Assembly (NCBI GenBank): GCA_051893555.1 | Contig: JBJFHL010000018.1 | Location: forward strand, 1 to 64,000 | Direction of reading: 5' to 3' | DNA length: 64,000 nt | From: RGIG7179 sp051893555 | GTDB taxonomy: Bacteria > Bacillota > Clostridia > Peptostreptococcales > Anaerovoracaceae | Position numbers and translations under genes: made by a program | The notes under the pieces: generated by a model | What the model saw: the letters and a program-made list of their open reading frames with translations, nothing else | Database searches by the model: none | Told to the model about the DNA's origin: nothing | In this document: positions 16,894 through 25,685 of the stretch, in pieces | Layout of the letters: the number at the start of each line of letters is the position of its first letter | Position numbering within the stretch: the first letter of the stretch is position 1

Positions 16894-17223
16894 GTGAGTG
16901 AGGAAAGAAAGCTGCCGGCCTGTCCGGTGGAGACGACCCTGATGCTCATCGGGGATAAGTGGAAGGTGCTGATTTTGAGAGATCTGATGCCGGGGACGAA
17001 GCGGTTCGGCGAGCTGAAGAAGTCCATCGGTACCGTGTCCCAGAAAGTGCTGACGGCGCAGCTGCGGGAGATGGAGGCCCAGGGACTGGTGTCCCGAAAG
17101 GTGTATGCCGAGGTGCCGCCGCGGGTGGAATATACCCTGACGGAGACGGGGTGCAGTCTGAAGCCGGTGCTGGATGCCATGTGGGCGTGGGGCGAGGAAT
17201 ATAAGGCGAAGAATGAAAAATAA
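16894..17223 (+). CDS. HxlR-family winged-helix transcriptional regulator
   Basis: A 109-residue regulator. Signature residues include CPVETTLMLIGDKWKVLILR near the N-terminus, with the conserved Cys10 often used for thiol or redox sensing, and then RFGELKKSIGTVSQKVLTAQ and the wing PPRVEYTLTETG. The start is GTG after GGAGGGAGAAC. It faces away from the flavoprotein-macrodomain-sirtuin group and probably controls it. Ligand or stress signal unknown. Confidence 0.9.
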   Translation: MSEERKLPACPVETTLMLIGDKWKVLILRDLMPGTKRFGELKKSIGTVSQKVLTAQLREMEAQGLVSRKVYAEVPPRVEYTLTETGCSLKPVLDAMWAWGEEYKAKNEK

Positions 17224-17226
17224 AAT

Positions 17227-17270
17227 ATCCTGCCGTCTCCGGGCTGTTACAGCCCGGCGTCCGACAGGAT
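17227..17270 (-). terminator. Terminator at the end of the glutamate-fermentation operon
   Basis: A hairpin with core CCGGGCT/AGCCCGG and outer ATCCTG/CAGGAT overlaps the citX stop. T-rich sequence (ATATTTTATTTTTC) follows on the minus strand. Confidence 0.6.
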
Positions 17271-17861
17271 TTCGGCTATCTTTTCCAGGAGCTGGTCCAT
17301 GGTGTGGGCCCGGCTTCTGGCGCAGGCTTTCGCGTCTTCCTCGCAAAGCAGACACCGCCGAGGTGCTGCTCCCAGCTGACTTCTGCTGATGCTGCGCGGA
17401 AAGTTCTCTCCGGCAACCAGCACGTCCATATCAAAGAGTCTTCCAAGGTCGCTGCCTTCTTCCACAGAGACAGCGGCTTTTTTTATGTCCAGTGCCTCCA
17501 GCGCCAATTTTTCGGAGTCAGCAGCGCTGTTTGCTGCATCGCCCCGGACAACCAGATAGGCTTCCGGGCCGGTGGCAAGGGGACGGAATTCTTCGTGGAG
17601 AATGGTGAAGCTGCATTCCGAACCACAGCGGTTTGAAAGTATCGCTTTTAGACGATGAGTTCCTGTTTCCAGTGCTTTGCGGTATCGGGGGCTGTCTTTC
17701 ACTGGACCGGGGATGTTCAGGGTCATGGAGATCAGAGCGGCACCGGGGTATTTGTTTAACAGTTCTTTCTGATGGCATACCCGGTTTTCCCGGGCGTCCA
17801 GCAGGTCCATCAGGGTCAGCTGGCGTGAGGCGGCATCCGTGTGGGTGGTCGGTGTGTTCAT
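17247..17861 (-). CDS. citX: Apo-citrate lyase phosphoribosyl-dephospho-CoA transferase (holo-ACP synthase) CitX
   Basis: A 204-residue CitX. It attaches the prosthetic group 2'-(5''-triphosphoribosyl)-3'-dephospho-CoA to the acyl carrier subunit CitD. The C-terminal family signature is clear: GRLFDMDVL, then ISRSQLGAAPRRCLLCEE and CARSRAHTMDQLL. The start overlaps the citC stop. It is the last gene of the minus-strand run and closes on a hairpin at 17227-17270. Confidence 0.92.
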   Translation of the reverse strand: MNTPTTHTDAASRQLTLMDLLDARENRVCHQKELLNKYPGAALISMTLNIPGPVKDSPRYRKALETGTHRLKAILSNRCGSECSFTILHEEFRPLATGPEAYLVVRGDAANSAADSEKLALEALDIKKAAVSVEEGSDLGRLFDMDVLVAGENFPRSISRSQLGAAPRRCLLCEEDAKACARSRAHTMDQLLEKIAEILSDAGL

Positions 17862-18940
17862 CGGTCCAGGTCCTCCTTCATAAGATAGTCCAGTGTTGTC
17901 TGGGGCAGAAGCGCAGACAGGTCAGAGATCAGCTGCGAAGACGGATTTTCCAGAGAATCCAGACTGTCACCGAGAAGCGCCCGGACGCGGGATGCGCTGA
18001 CCGGCTGACCATCCTGCTCCAGACGCGGGATCTCCAGTACTTCGATGCCATCCTTCGGCAGGCGGGCTTTCAGGGTTTCGTTATAGACGGCAGTCACCGG
18101 GGACAGAGGCTCGGTGCCGATATAACGGCGGGTGATACCCAGCTGCGGCGCGATGTGGCGGCAGAAAATCTCTGCATCCATGGCAGTCTGTGCTTTCGCC
18201 AGGTTTTCTTCCTTCGTGAAGTAGCTGGGGAAGGTCAGGGACGAGACACAGTAGCGGCTACCGGCGATGACCGAAACATTGGAAAGATCTGCAGTGCCCC
18301 GGCGGACCATGGCGAACCGGTCGTCAAAAGAAAAGAGCGACTTGTTTTCTTCCACCACGAGAAGATAGACCAGGTCGTTTTCTGCGGCGGCCTGCTCCAC
18401 AAGCCAGCGATGGCCCTTGGTAAACGGATTGCAGTTCATCACCAGCGCAGCAGCACGGGGGGCAGGAATCATGCTGCCCGCCATGGGCATGAACTGGCGG
18501 CCGCCGCTTTTTTCCATATAGTATGAGATTTCTGCGTTGCGGCGGATGATAGTGAGGCGTTCCTTATACCAGTCAATTCCGGGACTGCCCCATTCCAGCA
18601 GGGCAGCATAAGGACGGACGGATGCCACCAGACGGAAGCCCAGGCCCTGGAACTGCACGGCTTTTTCCGGTTTGGTGAAGAGGTACAGGGCATGGGTACC
18701 CTTTTCTGCAGCCACACCGATGAGATGTGTCAGGAGCTTTCCCGTCAGATCTTCACCTTGCCGGGCTGGATCCACAGCAACGCCCTGGATCATGTCACCG
18801 GCCAGACTTCCTGTGGCTACCAGAGTTCCGGCATCGTCAAAAACGCCTGCTGTATAGTTCACAGAAGCAGGACATTTCAGACCGCATTGGGATAATAAAG
18901 ATTCCGCCTGGGACAGACGGATGGATTCCGCGTAATACAT
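17858..18940 (-). CDS. citC: [Citrate (pro-3S)-lyase] ligase-type activating enzyme CitC
   Basis: A 360-residue protein. The N-terminal half is acetyltransferase-like (VAVDPARQGEDLTGKLL near 55-70) and the C-terminal half is a nucleotidyltransferase with MNCNPFTKGHRWLVE at 168-182. CitC acetylates the thiol of the lyase prosthetic group using acetate and ATP, switching the lyase on. The start MYYAES follows AGGAGGTC; a long in-frame extension to 19153 runs through a terminator and is rejected. An intrinsic terminator between citF and citC (18987-19020) suggests citC and citX are made at a lower level than the lyase subunits. Confidence 0.92.
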   Translation of the reverse strand: MYYAESIRLSQAESLLSQCGLKCPASVNYTAGVFDDAGTLVATGSLAGDMIQGVAVDPARQGEDLTGKLLTHLIGVAAEKGTHALYLFTKPEKAVQFQGLGFRLVASVRPYAALLEWGSPGIDWYKERLTIIRRNAEISYYMEKSGGRQFMPMAGSMIPAPRAAALVMNCNPFTKGHRWLVEQAAAENDLVYLLVVEENKSLFSFDDRFAMVRRGTADLSNVSVIAGSRYCVSSLTFPSYFTKEENLAKAQTAMDAEIFCRHIAPQLGITRRYIGTEPLSPVTAVYNETLKARLPKDGIEVLEIPRLEQDGQPVSASRVRALLGDSLDSLENPSSQLISDLSALLPQTTLDYLMKEDLDR

Positions 18941-18986
18941 GGGAGACCTCCTGTCAGAGCTATTTTCTATAAAATATACCATTTTG

Positions 18987-19020
18987 CAGAAAAAGTAAAC
19001 CCGAAGGTTTACTTTTTCTG
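18987..19020 (-). terminator. Hairpin terminator between citF and citC
   Basis: AGAAAAAGTAAACC and GGTTTACTTTTTCT form a perfect stem around a four-base loop, with a T-run on the minus strand. It probably lets only part of transcription pass to citC and citX. Confidence 0.75.
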
Positions 19021-19073
19021 TTTGTATCCTGTTATCCAAAGTATGGAAGTTTTCATTCAGTACAGGCAATGAC

Positions 19074-20483
19074 TTACCGTACCGGTACCTCACGGATGGT
19101 ATCCAGAAGGCTGCCGTCACGATACAGCACGTTGGCCACCACACGGTCGCCAAGCTGCGGTTTTTTCGGCACGCCGTTGAGCTTTTCGGCCATTTCTTTC
19201 AGGTCATGAATATCCACCACCGGCAGACCGGCCGCAGTAAAGCGTTCTGCCAGTTCCGGTCGCTGCGGATTGACCGCAATGCCTCGTTGGGTCACCAGCA
19301 CATCAATGGTGCTTCCCGGCGTAGACTTGCAAAGTACCTTGTCTACGACGATCGGCAGACGGGCACGGGATAGCGGTGCAACGATGATGGACATTTTCGC
19401 ACCGGCAGCCGTATCGCTGTGACCGCCGGAACCGCCCATGATATAGCCGTTGGAATCGGTGTGGACGTTGACATTGAAATCGGTATCGATTTCCGTGGCG
19501 CCCAGGATGACCACATCCAGGCTGTCTACAGCACTGCTCTTGGCCGTCGGGCTGGCGTAGTGAGCGCCGCTGACTTCCATGTGGCAAGGATTGGTACGGA
19601 TGGATTCCACAGCACCCAGGTCAAAGCACTGGACATCGTACAGGGCCTTGAAGCAGCCGCTCTGAAGCATGTCTACCATGTAGGAGGTGATGCCCCCCAG
19701 GCCGTAGCTTCCCTTTACATTTTTCCGGATCATGATGTCCTTTAGGTACTTGGCGGCAGCCAGAGATGCACCGCCTGCACCGGTCTGGAAGGAGAATCCG
19801 TCTACCAGCAGGCCGGATGCGTCAATGGCGCGGGCTGCATAGTCTGCAATCACCAGGCCCACCGGATCTTTGGTGATCTTCGTGGTACCGGAAACGATAC
19901 CGGAAGGCTCGCCGATTTTTTCTACGGTTACCACATAGTCGATGTATTCTTCCGAAATGGAGTAATCCACCAGCGGGTAGTCCACCAGATTGTCCGTGAT
20001 GACTACACTTTTCGCAGCATACATGGCGTCAGCGAATGCATAGCCCAGAGAGCCGCAGGCGGAAGGACCGGTCTTACCGGTGCAGTTGCCCATGCAGTCA
20101 GCAGTCGGTGCAGCGATGAAAGCCACATCAATCGGGGAAGCACCTCGGATAATGTCGCTTGGACGGCCGCCGTGGGTACGGAAGGTCACAGGCTTTTCCA
20201 GGATTCCTTCGCTGACCGCGCGTCCGACAACACCGCCCATATAGTCGGTTTCAATACCGGTGATCACACCGTCACGGATATATTCAATAAAAGGTGCATG
20301 GGTGTCAAAGATGGAACTGATATTCACGTTCAGATCTTTGATCCCCAGTTCGCAGATGGCGTCCAGAACCATGACTGCCACCATATCTCCGTTCCGCAGA
20401 TGGTGATGGAAGGAGATGGTCATGCCATCCTTCAGTCCGGAAAGACGGATGGCTTCTTTGATATCTTTTACCAGTTTGCTCAT
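19074..20483 (-). CDS. citF: Citrate/citramalate lyase alpha subunit (acyl-ACP transferase)
   Basis: A 469-residue CitF-family CoA-transferase-like subunit. It swaps the substrate acid for acetate on the acyl carrier protein. The signature GLKDGMTISFHHHLRNGD is at residues 15-32, with further family stretches GGVVGRAVSEGIL and GGSGGHSDTAAGAK. The start MSKLVKDIKEA follows GGGAGGAAAG and lies one base past the citE stop. The N-terminus is about 40 residues shorter than in Klebsiella-type CitF. In this operon, after methylaspartase, the acid is more likely (S)-citramalate than citrate. Confidence 0.93.
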   Translation of the reverse strand: MSKLVKDIKEAIRLSGLKDGMTISFHHHLRNGDMVAVMVLDAICELGIKDLNVNISSIFDTHAPFIEYIRDGVITGIETDYMGGVVGRAVSEGILEKPVTFRTHGGRPSDIIRGASPIDVAFIAAPTADCMGNCTGKTGPSACGSLGYAFADAMYAAKSVVITDNLVDYPLVDYSISEEYIDYVVTVEKIGEPSGIVSGTTKITKDPVGLVIADYAARAIDASGLLVDGFSFQTGAGGASLAAAKYLKDIMIRKNVKGSYGLGGITSYMVDMLQSGCFKALYDVQCFDLGAVESIRTNPCHMEVSGAHYASPTAKSSAVDSLDVVILGATEIDTDFNVNVHTDSNGYIMGGSGGHSDTAAGAKMSIIVAPLSRARLPIVVDKVLCKSTPGSTIDVLVTQRGIAVNPQRPELAERFTAAGLPVVDIHDLKEMAEKLNGVPKKPQLGDRVVANVLYRDGSLLDTIREVPVR

Positions 20484-20484
20484 T

Positions 20485-21351
20485 TTACTTTCCTCCCTTG
20501 ATGGCTTCTGCCGCTTCCAGCACCTGACGGGCGCGCGCCACAATCGGCGCATCAATCATCTTGCCCCGCAGAGAAACCACGCCCTTGCCTTCGGCTTTGG
20601 CCTTTTCGATGCATGCAAAGACATCGCGGGCATACTGAATCTCTTCTTCGGTTGGGCTGAAGACTTCGTTAATAAACGGAATGTGGCGAGGGGAGATGGA
20701 GGACTTGCCGGTGAAGCCCAGGCTCTTGGCAAACTTCGCATCTTCGATGAGGCCTTCATAATCTTCCACATCGGTCCACGGTGTATCGTAAACATCCACG
20801 CCGGCGGCTCTGGCTGCCAGCACCATGCGGCTTCTGGCGTAGAAAATCTCCGTACCTTCCTTGGTCCGCTTGCAGCGCATATCGGCTGTGAAGTCTTCAC
20901 CACCCAGGAAGATGGCTGTCACCCGGGGATCTGCCGAAGCGATTTCATAGGCGTTTTCCACACCCAGGGCCGTTTCGATCAGCGGGATCATCTTCACGCC
21001 GCCTTCTTCCATGCCGAATTCCTTTTCCAGCTGGGTAATGAAGTCGGCCACGATCTTTACATCTGCCGCACAGCCCACTTTCGTCGGCATGATCATATCC
21101 GGTTTCACAGGGATAATTGCCCGCAGATCTTTCTGCCAGTACGGGCTTTCCACCGGATTGATCCGAACGATGACTTCACGGGTGTAGCCCAGGGAGGTGA
21201 TGGCGTTTCTGACCAAAATCCGGGCAGCATCTTTTTCGGTCGGTGCCACGGCGTCTTCCAGGTCCAGGATTATGCTGTCCGATCCTAAAAAATCGGCATT
21301 CAGCAGAATGTTCGGGCTGTTGCCCGGCAAAAACAACATACTTCTGCGCAT
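20485..21351 (-). CDS. citE: Citrate/citramalate lyase beta subunit (CitE)
   Basis: A 288-residue TIM-barrel lyase of the CitE/HpcH family. It starts RRSMLFLPGNSPN and has the metal and substrate residues in DSIILDLEDAVAP near residue 30, RINPVESPYW near 65, and IPLIETALGVENA in the middle. It cleaves the acyl-carrier-bound substrate: citryl to oxaloacetate, or citramalyl to pyruvate, plus acetyl-carrier. It lies one base after citD and one base before citF. The pathway position favours citramalyl cleavage giving pyruvate. Confidence 0.94.
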   Translation of the reverse strand: MRRSMLFLPGNSPNILLNADFLGSDSIILDLEDAVAPTEKDAARILVRNAITSLGYTREVIVRINPVESPYWQKDLRAIIPVKPDMIMPTKVGCAADVKIVADFITQLEKEFGMEEGGVKMIPLIETALGVENAYEIASADPRVTAIFLGGEDFTADMRCKRTKEGTEIFYARSRMVLAARAAGVDVYDTPWTDVEDYEGLIEDAKFAKSLGFTGKSSISPRHIPFINEVFSPTEEEIQYARDVFACIEKAKAEGKGVVSLRGKMIDAPIVARARQVLEAAEAIKGGK

Positions 21352-21352
21352 T

Positions 21353-21625
21353 TTATTCCTCTCCTTTCCCGCGGCAAACCGCCGTTTCCACTCTGGCGCG
21401 GATGGTGCAGTCCACGGCCCCCCGGTCGCTGACGGTCAGTTCCGCATCTTTTACATCCAGCTGGTCCAAAGTCTGGCGGATGACCGACTCGATCTGATCG
21501 CCAAACTGCTGCATGACCACAGACGTCAGGTTCAGCTTGATGCCGCTTCCTGCCGCTGCCGGCGCAATTTCTACATAAATGTCGCTGGATTCCAGCGTTC
21601 CAGCACACGCTTTCTGTTTGATCAC
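21353..21625 (-). CDS. citD: Citrate/citramalate lyase acyl carrier subunit CitD
   Basis: A 90-residue acyl carrier protein. The prosthetic group is carried by a serine in the conserved AGTLESSDI segment (Ser13/Ser14). The rest (VEIAPAAAGSGIKLNLTSVV, then QFGDQIESVI) fits the family. AAAAGGAGGAA precedes the ATG. It is the first of the lyase subunits (D, E, F). The 183 bases upstream carry repeated GTTTTCCAAAA boxes, and a separate promoter there is possible. Confidence 0.93.
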   Translation of the reverse strand: MIKQKACAGTLESSDIYVEIAPAAAGSGIKLNLTSVVMQQFGDQIESVIRQTLDQLDVKDAELTVSDRGAVDCTIRARVETAVCRGKGEE

Positions 21626-21664
21626 AGGAATTCCTCCTTTTCACAGGTGCCTTCGTATGTGGCG

Positions 21665-21867
21665 GTTTTCCAAAATCACGGAAATGTTTTCTTTTTGAAA
21701 ACTTTTCGGGGGTTTTTGGAAAACTTTTTGCATATTTTTGGGCTTTTCTTCGGAATGCAGCCCATTTCACGGTCTGCATGGCACCCGAATCATACATATA
21801 ATTACATTTTATACTGAATCTGAGAAAATGTTTTCCAAAACAGGGCAAATGTTTTCTTTTGGAAAAC
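21665..21867. repeat. Repeated GTTTTCCAAAA boxes before citD
   Basis: The 11-mer GTTTTCCAAAA or its complement occurs at 21665-21675, 21714-21724, 21830-21840 and 21857-21867, with a one-base variant at 21692-21702. The boxes form two related units of about 40 bp, each with facing arms around AAATGTTTTC. The second unit forms the last codons of citG. They could be operator sites or remnants of a small repeat element; I do not recognise them. Confidence 0.7.
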
Positions 21868-22771
21868 TTTTTGGCCATTTCAGAAAACACAGGAACAGGG
21901 TCAGAGCCAAAAGGTCTGCCGATCCGCCCGGGCTCAGATTTTTTTCGATGAATTTTCGGTCTGTATCCCGGACCGCCGTAAGGTTCATGGCGGCAGGGCC
22001 GCCTTCGGTGAGCTTCCGTGCTTCCCGCTTCGCAAAATCCATCCCCTCCACGCCGCCGCGATGGACCAGGTTGCTGTCTTCGGTGGCTGCGATGGTCCGC
22101 AGCAGGGCATAGACCATGGCGTCATTCTCACAGAGGCCGGATTGAAGCGCCTCTGTCAGAGCCGGCAGCCCTACGGAGAAGGCTGTATCAAATCCGCGGC
22201 TTGCTTCAGTGCGGATGCCGCCGGTTCCGGTTTGCTGCAGCACGCGCTTCCCGTTGGTCTGTTCTGCAGAGTCATCTGCCAGGAGCTCGGCTGCGATGGA
22301 TGCTGCAGTAGATTGCAGAGATTTCAGTGTTTCAGCATCATTCGTCTGATGCAGCGGAATCGCTTCGGCGGCGGCGCAGAGGATGCCCATGCTGAAGATG
22401 GCTCCCTTATGGGTATTGACGCCGCCGGTTGCCTGATACATGGCTGCCTCACCGGCCAGGCCGATGGAGCGCAGCCTTGCTGCCAGCTGCTTCAGGTCGT
22501 CAGAGTGTTGATGGCCTGCCTGAGCGCACTGGGTGAAACAGTGTTGCAGCGCCCGGGCACTGTCCACAAAGTTCTGATAGGTCATGTCCCGGTGGGCACC
22601 GGTGTTTTCCCGGTCCACCAGACCGGGCTTGGGCGAAGCCCAGACTTCCCCCAGAAGCGCCGTTACCGCCAAACGCCCGATTTCATCGGGCGAAAGAGCC
22701 GCGCTACCCGGAAACGAGTGCGCGGCTGAAACGTCTGGCGTATGGATTTTGCGCAGAAAATCCGCCTGCAT
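21809..22771 (-). CDS. citG: Triphosphoribosyl-dephospho-CoA synthase CitG
   Basis: A 320-residue CitG-family protein that makes the precursor of the lyase prosthetic group from dephospho-CoA and ATP. Hallmarks are LLGEVWASPKPGLVDRENTGAH near residues 39-60 and ATGGVNTHKGAIFSMGILCAAA near 115-136. The last 25 residues (about KWPKSFPKENICPVLENIF) are encoded by a GTTTTCCAAAA repeat and look like a foreign tail. It follows methylaspartate ammonia-lyase by two bases, tying lyase cofactor synthesis to the glutamate pathway genes. Confidence 0.9.
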   Translation of the reverse strand: MQADFLRKIHTPDVSAAHSFPGSAALSPDEIGRLAVTALLGEVWASPKPGLVDRENTGAHRDMTYQNFVDSARALQHCFTQCAQAGHQHSDDLKQLAARLRSIGLAGEAAMYQATGGVNTHKGAIFSMGILCAAAEAIPLHQTNDAETLKSLQSTAASIAAELLADDSAEQTNGKRVLQQTGTGGIRTEASRGFDTAFSVGLPALTEALQSGLCENDAMVYALLRTIAATEDSNLVHRGGVEGMDFAKREARKLTEGGPAAMNLTAVRDTDRKFIEKNLSPGGSADLLALTLFLCFLKWPKSFPKENICPVLENIFSDSV

Positions 22772-22773
22772 GC

Positions 22774-24021
22774 CTATGCGTTCTTTGCCTGCATCATGGC
22801 CAGGACTCTCTGCATTTCATTAAATACGATCATGTAGCCTTCATCTACGCCCATGCCCGGTTTCGCCAGAATCTGGTCAGGCTGGGTTGCCATGGCAACA
22901 TCTACGCAAACCTGTGCGGAGCGGTCGGTTTCGTTGCAGGTACCGCCCTGGTAAGCGCCGATGCCTTTTTCCTTACAGTAGATCACAGCTTCTGCGATAT
23001 TGTTGATGCCGCCCAGGTCAGGGGTCTTGATCTGCACCATGTGGCCTGCCTTATTGTCTGCGAAGTACTTGATGTCTTCCAGGGTGTTGCACCATTCGTC
23101 AGCAACCAGTTCCACGTCGATGCCTCTTTCGTCAACCAGCGCGGTCAGTGCAGCCAGTGCCTGCATCTGTGCTTCTCTTTCTTCTGCATCCATCGGACCT
23201 TCGATCCGCAGCTTGAACGGCTTGGCGGCTTCCACCATTCTTTCCAGAGCGTCAGCCATGGCTTCATAGTTGTTTACGCCGTAGGCCATGCCCATGGTGC
23301 CGTATACGTCGATGTGCAGTACCGGTCTGTATTCCGCAGACGGAGCCAGCTGCTGGATTCTGGCGGACAGCCACTTGATGTATTCGATGAGGATTTCGCA
23401 GTTTCTGCCAAGCTTGGTGTCCACGTTGTTGATCAGAGCATGCGGCAGAACGTTTGCGCCCTTCATGATCATTTTGTCGGCATTGTCATACCGGTTGTCG
23501 CCGGACTGGGTGAAGATCGGAATCTGACGGTATTCCGGCTTCAGGCCGTATTCTTCTGCGATGACTTCGGTCATCATCTTCTTGTTTGCCTTGGCAACAG
23601 CATCCAAGATAGCCTGGGATACGCCGTAGCGGATGGCGGTATGGAGACGTTTGCCTTCCACTTCGATGGCTTCCATTGCAGCGCACATGTCGCGGAAGTT
23701 GGTGATCTCATGGCCTGCCAGGGTCGGAGCTACATACTTCTCAATGACAGGAATGAAGTCTTCTGCCAGGAACAGCGGGTCACGGCCGCCTGCACCGGAG
23801 TACTGTACGGCTGCACAGTCACCATAAGCGACCTGGCCGTCTTCCAAAACCAGCATCACGGAGATGGCTTCGCCTGCCTGACGAACTGCGGAGAAACCTG
23901 CAGTGACCGGCTGACCGATATATGCGGAACCGTCGGCCTTAGCACCGCCTTTGATGGCGCGCTGGTCGTCGAAGAAGAAACCGGTTCTGCCTTTGGAACA
24001 AATTACTTTTGTGATTTTCAT
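22774..24021 (-). CDS. mal: Methylaspartate ammonia-lyase
   Basis: A 415-residue enolase-superfamily enzyme that removes ammonia from (2S,3S)-3-methylaspartate to give mesaconate. Family stretches seen are FFFDDQRAIKGGA near the N-terminus, QYSGAGGRDPLF, IFTQSGDNRYDN and MVQIKTPDLGGINN, the last holding the expected catalytic lysine. The start MKITKVIC follows GGAGGTAAA. It sits between mutE and citG, directly after a structured 209-base spacer (24047-24229). It is the second step of the methylaspartate pathway of glutamate fermentation. Confidence 0.96.
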   Translation of the reverse strand: MKITKVICSKGRTGFFFDDQRAIKGGAKADGSAYIGQPVTAGFSAVRQAGEAISVMLVLEDGQVAYGDCAAVQYSGAGGRDPLFLAEDFIPVIEKYVAPTLAGHEITNFRDMCAAMEAIEVEGKRLHTAIRYGVSQAILDAVAKANKKMMTEVIAEEYGLKPEYRQIPIFTQSGDNRYDNADKMIMKGANVLPHALINNVDTKLGRNCEILIEYIKWLSARIQQLAPSAEYRPVLHIDVYGTMGMAYGVNNYEAMADALERMVEAAKPFKLRIEGPMDAEEREAQMQALAALTALVDERGIDVELVADEWCNTLEDIKYFADNKAGHMVQIKTPDLGGINNIAEAVIYCKEKGIGAYQGGTCNETDRSAQVCVDVAMATQPDQILAKPGMGVDEGYMIVFNEMQRVLAMMQAKNA

Positions 24022-24046
24022 TCTATTTACCTCCAAATTCTATGCC

Positions 24047-24229
24047 GGGTGTGTGCTGTACGCACTTAGTCCTCGGCGCCGGAAAGACGCCTGCGGAATC
24101 GTTTATACAGCACACACCGCCATATAAATGTATGTCAATATAATTTTCATCGGCTGTCAGATGAGGGCGAAGTGATTCTGCAGACACCGTCCCCTCGCCG
24201 AGGACGAAATGAGCGCATCACACACAGCC
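24047..24229 (-). ncRNA. Structured leader between mutE and mal, with two competing inverted repeats
   Basis: A 13-bp perfect stem (24048-24060 with 24106-24118, GGTGTGTGCTGTA/TACAGCACACACC) lies just before the mal ribosome site. Its left arm is also part of a larger imperfect inverted repeat: 24047-24078 matches the complement of 24196-24229, including a 10-base perfect block (GTCCTCGGCG at 24069-24078 and its complement at 24196-24205). The two pairings exclude each other. No T-run follows. I know no RNA family with this layout; a small palindromic insertion element is the alternative. Confidence 0.45.
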
Positions 24230-24230
24230 G

Positions 24231-25685
24231 TTATTTCCATGGGCGGCCTACGAGACGGCCCTTACTGATTGCATATACGTCGTCGATGACCATCTGGAAG
24301 GAAGCAGGGCGCTTTTCGTACTGCGCTCTTTCTTCGATCTTTTCTTTGTTGAAGTCCTTCAGTTCCTTGGTGAGCGGAACGCCTGCCGGATTCAGGATAC
24401 GGATGGCGCCTGCGTTGTCTCTGGCAGGAAGCATCTTTCCGGCGTTGAACTTACTCGGTGCGAACGGGATGTCGATGACACCGGCCTGGAAGGCGCGTAC
24501 CGTACCGACAGCCAGATCTCCTTCGCCCAGCTCGAATACCTTGTCCACGATGCAGCGGGTTTCTGCGGAGATGATCATCATTTCCTGTACTACATGGCTG
24601 GTATTGGATAATTCCTGGTCACCCAGCATGTTGATAATCTGCTTCGTGCAGCGCAGACCCTGTGCGTTGGCCTCCTTGGTCGGTACACCCATGGCTTCGT
24701 GCGGGGTCTTGACGATGACCTTGGTAGCCTTAGACAGAGCGGCGATGGTGCTGCCCCAGGAGATCACGGAGAAGGCCTGGGCTTCATCCTGCGGGAAGCC
24801 GCCCATCCACTGGTGCAGTACGGTGGTGACTTCCACATCGTCGTATCCGTATTTATGTAAGTATTCTTCGGTCAGGGAACCCAGGGAACGGATGGCTGCC
24901 ACGTCCTGTACCAGGTTTCCGCACTGGCCGTAACCTACGGTGATGTTCTTTACGCCCTGTTCGGCTGCCAGCAGGGATTCGATGATGGCTACTGCGTGGG
25001 AGATGCATGGCGGAACCAGAGTTCCGGTCAGCGGACCGTAAGGTTCCCGGTTGATGCTGATGCCGGCTTCCTCATAGATACCGGTGAGGCGGTCGCAGTA
25101 CTGCCAGTCGCGGATGGTCTTTTCCAGCTGCACATTCTTCGCATACGGAATGTTGTAGGAAATGCCGCCGCCTTCATAGCTGGTGAAGCCTGCCGCATAG
25201 GAAATTTCCGTCAGCAGACGGGCATCCGGTGTGCCGTGGCGGATCTGTACCGGCGTATCCAGTTCGTTGATGATATCACGGCATGCATACAGACCGTGGT
25301 TGACAACCGGCAGACCGTTGAGCATGGATTTGCTTTCACGGACGGATTCCTGAATGCCGACTTCGGCTTCCTTGTAACGGTTCTGACGGGTGTAGCTGTC
25401 GATGGTGGTCGGCAGCAGATCTGCGCCGCCCTTGTCCTGAAGGTAGGTCAGCAGCTCAATGTGATCCTTTACCAGAGCCACACCTGCACGAGGCTGGATC
25501 AGGGTCTTTCCTTCCTGCTTGGCTTTGATCAGCTTCTTGCCGAAGACTTTGTGTTCCGGCAGATTCTGATGAAACTTTACCGCCTCATCAAAATCCACAT
25601 CTGCGCCGGTTGGCCACTGGGCCAGAACTTCTTTCTGCTGGCTGTAAAATTCGTCGTTTGTCAGTTTTTTATTTTGCAGTTCCAT
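24231..25685 (-). CDS. mutE: Glutamate mutase epsilon (catalytic) subunit
   Basis: A 484-residue GlmE/MutE. It uses adenosylcobalamin, bound together with the S subunit, to rearrange L-glutamate to (2S,3S)-3-methylaspartate. Family stretches are IQPRAGVALVKDHIELL, LLPTTIDSYTRQNRY, VNHGLYACRDII and YGQCGNLVQDVAAIRSLG. It overlaps the glmL frame end and follows a MutL chaperone and the S subunit. Length is typical (about 483). Confidence 0.97.
   Translation of the reverse strand: MELQNKKLTNDEFYSQQKEVLAQWPTGADVDFDEAVKFHQNLPEHKVFGKKLIKAKQEGKTLIQPRAGVALVKDHIELLTYLQDKGGADLLPTTIDSYTRQNRYKEAEVGIQESVRESKSMLNGLPVVNHGLYACRDIINELDTPVQIRHGTPDARLLTEISYAAGFTSYEGGGISYNIPYAKNVQLEKTIRDWQYCDRLTGIYEEAGISINREPYGPLTGTLVPPCISHAVAIIESLLAAEQGVKNITVGYGQCGNLVQDVAAIRSLGSLTEEYLHKYGYDDVEVTTVLHQWMGGFPQDEAQAFSVISWGSTIAALSKATKVIVKTPHEAMGVPTKEANAQGLRCTKQIINMLGDQELSNTSHVVQEMMIISAETRCIVDKVFELGEGDLAVGTVRAFQAGVIDIPFAPSKFNAGKMLPARDNAGAIRILNPAGVPLTKELKDFNKEKIEERAQYEKRPASFQMVIDDVYAISKGRLVGRPWK

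Noticed and set aside
18941..19153. N-terminal extension of CitC by 71 residues
   Set aside because: The extension runs through a perfect hairpin terminator and has no ribosome site. MYYAES at 18940 follows AGGAGG.
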